Of a DNA stretch of 24,104 nt, positions 20,989 to 24,104 are shown in pieces. The notes beneath the pieces were generated by a model. That model did no database searches. It worked only from the letters and a program-made list of their open reading frames with translations, and was not told the origin of the DNA. Each line of letters begins with the position of its first letter. Position 1 is the first letter of the stretch. Made by a program: the position numbers and the translations under genes. This DNA comes from JBKQHQ01 sp052148715 (lineage in GTDB: Bacteria; Pseudomonadota; Alphaproteobacteria; Rhizobiales; Xanthobacteraceae): contig JBKQHQ010000275.1 in NCBI GenBank assembly GCA_052148715.1, positions 1-24,104 of the forward strand. The letters are read 5' to 3'.

Positions 20989-21382
20989 ATGCGGGGAACA
21001 TTCGAAGGCAGTTGTCATTGCGGGGCTGTGCGCTTTCGCGTCGTCGCCGATCTCGCGCAGGCGCTCGCGTGCAACTGCTCGATCTGTACCAAAAAGGGCT
21101 TTCTGCATCTCATTGTGCCGCCGCAAGACTTTACGCTTCTGTGTGGCGAAGATGCGCTGGCGACCTATGAGTTCAACACGAAAACCGCCAAACACACCTT
21201 TTGCCGCCGCTGCGGCATTCATCCCTTCTACGTGCCTCGGTCAGATCCGGACAAGATCGACGTCAATATCCGCTGTCTCGAGAACATCGACGGCGCCGCC
21301 GTCCAAGCCGCTGCCGTTTGACGGTCGCAATTGGGAGGCGGCGATGGAGCTTGAGGCGCGACGGCGCCAACGGATTACCTAA
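20989..21382 (+). pseudogene. GFA family protein, frameshifted near the C-terminus
   Basis: From the ATG at 20989 (GAGGAAG nine bases upstream) the frame gives a GFA (glutathione-dependent formaldehyde-activating enzyme-like) zinc fold: SCHCGAV (Cys9, 11), CNCSICTKKG (Cys28, 30, 33), FCRRCGIHPFYV (Cys72, 75) and DVNIRCLENIDG. It stops after 110 residues at 21321. The adjacent frame then supplies FDGRNWEAAMELEARRRQ and stops at 21380-21382; FDGRNWEAA is the expected GFA ending. A net one-base change between about 21296 and 21311 breaks the gene, losing about 20 C-terminal residues but no zinc ligand, so the short protein might still fold. A sequencing error is an equal possibility. Substrate unknown. 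Confidence 0.82.
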
Positions 21383-21515
21383 AACGCCACGCCAGCCGGC
21401 CGCACCGCGAGTGCCACCGATTGTTGGTGGAAGCGCGCCTTGTAGGCTGAAATGACGGCATCGATGCAATCCTGAGCCTTGGCGGTGTCGCGCAGGATAA
21501 TGGTCACGAGTTCTG
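21379..21515 (-). pseudogene. C-terminal remnant of a DUF3574-like gene
   Basis: Directly after the pntB stop, in another frame, the sequence reads TELVTIILRDTAKAQDCID, then AVISAYKARFHQQSVALAVR and PAGVAF before a stop at 21379-21381. The ending YKARFHQQSV...F matches my memory of the DUF3574 C-terminus. About 45 residues remain of a family of roughly 130-150 residues; the N-terminal part, with its signal peptide, is absent because pntB occupies that position. A GTG at 21507 could start 42 residues but has no clear ribosome binding site. Best read as a truncated remnant left by a rearrangement. Its stop overlaps the GFA frame's stop on the other strand. Confidence 0.5.
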
Positions 21516-22910
21516 TTATAGGGCCTTGACGATCTCTTCCGTCATCTTCTTGGCGTCGCCGAACAGCATCATCGTGTTGTCGCGGTAGAACAGGGTGTTG
21601 TCGATGCCGGCATAGCCGGAGGACAGCGAGCGCTTGATGAACATCACCGTATTGGCCTTCCACACTTCAAGCACCGGCATGCCGAAGATCGGCGAGGCGG
21701 GATCCTCCTTGGCGGCCGGGTTGGTGACGTCGTTGGCGCCGATCACGAAGGCCACGTCGGTCTGGGCGAACTCGGAGTTGATGTCCTCGAGCTCAAAAAC
21801 CTCGTCGTAGGGGACGTTGGCTTCGGCGAGCAGCACGTTCATATGGCCGGGCATGCGGCCGGCCACCGGATGGATCGCGTACTTCACCTCGACGCCCTCG
21901 GCCTTGAGCTTGTCGGCCATCTCGCGCAGCGCGTGCTGCGCTTGCGCCACCGCCATGCCGTAGCCCGGCACGATGATCACCTTGCCGGCGTTCTTCATGA
22001 TGAAGGCCGCATCCTCGGCCGAGCCTTGCTTCACTGGCCGCTGCTCGGCGCCGGCCGCGGGTCCCGCGGTTTCCCCGCCGAAACCGCCGAGGATGACGGA
22101 GATGAACGAGCGGTTCATCCCCTTGCACATGATGTAGGACAGGATCGCACCGGAGGAGCCGACCAACGCTCCGGTAATGATCAGCGCGGTATTGCCCAGC
22201 GTGAAGCCAATGCCGGCCGCCGCCCATCCGGAATAGGAATTGAGCATCGAAATCACGACCGGCATGTCGGCCCCGCCGATCGGCACGATGATCAGGACAC
22301 CGAGCAGGAACGACGCCAGCGCCAGGAGCCAGAAGGCGAGATAGCTTTCGCTGCGCACGAAGCCAATGACCAGCAGGACGATCAGCACCGCCAGCCCGCC
22401 GTTGATGAGATGGCGCGACGGCAAGAGGATCGGGGCACCACTCATGCGGCCGTCAAGCTTGAGAAAGGCGATCACCGACCCCGTGAAGGTGATGGCGCCG
22501 ATGGCAAGACCAATCGACATCTCGACGAGGCTTGCCCGATGAATTTCACCGACGCTACCAATGCCGAACGCGCGCGGGGCGTACAGCGCGCCGGCGGCGA
22601 CGAGAACCGCCGCCATACCGACTAGGGAATGGAAGGCGGCGACGAGCTGCGGCATCGCCGTCATCGGCACGCGTCGCGCGATCACCGCACCAGTGCCGCC
22701 GCCGATCGCGACCGCGATGATGACCAGCGCCCAGGCCCCGACACCCGCAGGCGGATGCGAGCCGAGCGTGGTCAGGACCGCGATGGTCATGCCGATGATG
22801 CCGAACAGATTTCCTTGTTGGCTCGTCACCGGGCTCGACAGACCGCGCAGAGCCAAAATAAATAGGACGCCGGCGACGAGATAAAGGAGCGCGACGAGAT
22901 TGGGGTCCAT
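21516..22910 (-). CDS. pntB: NAD(P) transhydrogenase subunit beta
   Basis: A 464-residue membrane protein, the NADP(H)-binding half of the proton-translocating transhydrogenase that makes NADPH from NADH. Residues about 1-265 hold the multi-helix proton channel (domain II); about 290-464 form domain III with GYGMAVAQAQH (the NADP dinucleotide motif), GRMPGHMNVLLAEANVPYDE and VIGANDVTNPAA. Length and both domains are complete. GGAG lies about six bases before the ATG. It starts 11 bp after pntA2, so the genes form one operon. The normal C-terminus MTEEIVKAL shows the gene was not damaged by the rearrangement next to it. Confidence 0.97.
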   Translation of the reverse strand: MDPNLVALLYLVAGVLFILALRGLSSPVTSQQGNLFGIIGMTIAVLTTLGSHPPAGVGAWALVIIAVAIGGGTGAVIARRVPMTAMPQLVAAFHSLVGMAAVLVAAGALYAPRAFGIGSVGEIHRASLVEMSIGLAIGAITFTGSVIAFLKLDGRMSGAPILLPSRHLINGGLAVLIVLLVIGFVRSESYLAFWLLALASFLLGVLIIVPIGGADMPVVISMLNSYSGWAAAGIGFTLGNTALIITGALVGSSGAILSYIMCKGMNRSFISVILGGFGGETAGPAAGAEQRPVKQGSAEDAAFIMKNAGKVIIVPGYGMAVAQAQHALREMADKLKAEGVEVKYAIHPVAGRMPGHMNVLLAEANVPYDEVFELEDINSEFAQTDVAFVIGANDVTNPAAKEDPASPIFGMPVLEVWKANTVMFIKRSLSSGYAGIDNTLFYRDNTMMLFGDAKKMTEEIVKAL

Positions 22911-22921
22911 CGTGCGCTCCG

Positions 22922-23311
22922 TTATTTCTTTTTCTTCTGATACATGGCAAGCATGCGTTGGGTGACCAGAAAGCCGCCAAAGATATTCACCGACGCAAAA
23001 ACGAGCGCGATGAAGCCGAGCGCGCGCGCCCAGATCGGACCTGAATCATCCCCCACCAACGGGACGCCGACCGCGAGCAGGGCGCCGACGACGATCACCG
23101 AGGAGATCGCGTTCGTCACCGACATCAACGGGGTGTGCAGCGCGGGCGTCACCGACCACACCACGTAATAGCCGACGAACACGGCGAGCACGAAGATCGA
23201 TAGGCGGAAGACAAAGGGATCAACGGCGCCGCCCGCCTGGGCGGCGAGATCGGCGGCGTCCGACGCCGTGCCGGTTGCGGCCTGCGCTAGTATCACGGAC
23301 AGCATCAGCAT
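22922..23311 (-). CDS. pntA2: NAD(P) transhydrogenase subunit alpha part 2
   Basis: A 129-residue protein with three membrane helices (about 34-54, 66-86 and 96-116) and the conserved VTPALHTPLMSVTNAISSV segment, the part of domain II belonging to the alpha subunit. In alphaproteobacteria such as Rhodospirillum the alpha subunit is split in this way. AAGGAG lies about ten bases before the ATG. The 11-bp gap to pntB and the same orientation imply co-transcription; the 146-bp gap from pntA1 is larger than usual for the operon. Confidence 0.95.
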   Translation of the reverse strand: MLMLSVILAQAATGTASDAADLAAQAGGAVDPFVFRLSIFVLAVFVGYYVVWSVTPALHTPLMSVTNAISSVIVVGALLAVGVPLVGDDSGPIWARALGFIALVFASVNIFGGFLVTQRMLAMYQKKKK

Positions 23312-23457
23312 GGGGCGCGTCTCCTTGAGAACCGCGTTCGCTTAGTTTGACGAATACATGCAGCCATGACGCGGAAGGTCGTTGCTTGAACTTGCACGGC
23401 CGGCACGCGGAGAGGTTTTGCTTTCAACATTCACGACGCACGCTTATCGTAATCGCA
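23312..23457 (-). other. Gap between pntA1 and pntA2
   Basis: 146 bp without a gene and without a clear hairpin. Apart from the pntA2 ribosome binding site I see nothing assignable. Confidence 0.5.
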
Positions 23458-24104
23458 TTAAGCTGCGGTCTTGGGAGCGAAGGCCGGGTGGACGACGACG
23501 CCGTCCCGCGTCAGGGCGGTCGACTTGACGATGTCGTCGTCCCACTTCACAGCCAGCGCCTTGGCCTTCTTGTCGATCAGTATTTCTAGGAAAGCGTAGA
23601 GGTTCTTGGCGTAGAGCGCCGAGGCCGACGCCGCGAGGCGGCCGGCCACATTGGTATAGCCGATGATCTTGACGCCGTTGACCTCGGCGACCTGATCGGC
23701 GACGACGCCCTCGACGTTGCCGCCGCGCTCCACCGCGAGATCGACGACCACCGAGCCGGGCCGCATCGACGCCACCATCTCCTTGGTGATCAGTCGCGGC
23801 GCCGGACGGCCGGGGATGAGCGCGGTGGTGATGACGATGTCCTGCTTCTTGACATGCTCGGCGACGAGCGCGGCCTGCTTGGCCTGATACTCCTTGGACA
23901 TTTCCTTGGCGTAGCCGCCCGCCGTTTCCGCCGCCTTGAATTCCTCGTCCTCGACCGCAATGAATTTCGCGCCAAGGCTTTCGACCTGTTCCTTGACTGC
24001 CGGCCGCACGTCGGTTGCGGTGACGACGGCGCCGAGGCGACGGGCGGTTGCGATCGCCTGGAGGCCGGCGACGCCGGCGCCCATGACGAAGACCTTGGTG
24101 GCCG
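23458..24104 (-). CDS. pntA1: NAD(P) transhydrogenase subunit alpha part 1 (5' end off the window)
   Basis: The visible 215 codons are the C-terminal half of the soluble NAD(H)-binding domain I. They begin in the Rossmann motif VFVMGAGVAGLQAIATARRL followed by VVTATDVRP, and continue with the PGRPAPRLITKEMVASMRPG segment and VVDLAVERGGN. The end is VHPAFAPKTAA with a stop at 23458. Together with pntA2 and pntB it forms the membrane transhydrogenase. The start codon and promoter lie beyond the right edge. Confidence 0.95.
   Translation of the reverse strand, partial: ATKVFVMGAGVAGLQAIATARRLGAVVTATDVRPAVKEQVESLGAKFIAVEDEEFKAAETAGGYAKEMSKEYQAKQAALVAEHVKKQDIVITTALIPGRPAPRLITKEMVASMRPGSVVVDLAVERGGNVEGVVADQVAEVNGVKIIGYTNVAGRLAASASALYAKNLYAFLEILIDKKAKALAVKWDDDIVKSTALTRDGVVVHPAFAPKTAA

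Overview
The window looks like ordinary chromosome from a GC-rich alphaproteobacterium of the Hyphomicrobiales, closest in feel to Bradyrhizobium, Rhodopseudomonas or Pseudolabrys. The basis is family recognition only: a rhizobial-type Crp/Fnr regulator, DUF1236 and DUF1488 proteins, several small proteins I know only from rhizobia, YdcH proteins beside purEK, ribosomal protein S21 starting MQVLVRDNN, and a transhydrogenase with a split alpha subunit. I see no mobile element, CRISPR array, tRNA or rRNA.

Positions 1-8100 form a zone of small, stress-flavoured and poorly characterised genes. It holds a PAS/HisKA_2 histidine kinase cut by the left edge, a GlsB-type membrane protein, a secreted DUF1236 protein, a Crp/Fnr regulator, a 24-residue hydrophobic peptide, two small secreted Cys-containing proteins behind an EcfG-like promoter, a zinc-ribbon protein, a cspA-ykgJ pair, two DUF1488 proteins and three more short proteins of unknown role. 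Intergenic DNA here is long and rich in hairpins, and two small reading frames look frameshifted.

Positions 8190-14840 carry a transglutaminase-like protease, an AMP-forming acyl-CoA synthetase, a regulatory island and a lone tricarboxylate-binding (TctC/Bug) protein with a 12-bp dyad upstream. In the regulatory island a PadR regulator and an FAD monooxygenase, overlapping by ATGA, face a second, YqjI-like PadR gene. The 145 bp between the two PadR genes is packed with palindromes.

Positions 15026-19938 are core functions: two YdcH proteins, purE-purK (overlapping by GTGA, with a good sigma-70 promoter), rpsU, a TPR lipoprotein and a VanX-like D-Ala-D-Ala dipeptidase.

Positions 19996-24104 hold a membrane-anchored alpha/beta hydrolase, a GFA-family protein with a clear frameshift near its C-terminus, a C-terminal remnant of what looks like a DUF3574 gene, and the minus-strand pntA1-pntA2-pntB operon, cut by the right edge.

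I did not find an obvious new multi-gene system. The best leads are the PadR/PadR operator region, the GFA frameshift and adjoining DUF3574 remnant, the EcfG-like promoter over two small secreted proteins, and two unlisted-size small ORFs (24 and 42 residues) with strong ribosome binding sites.
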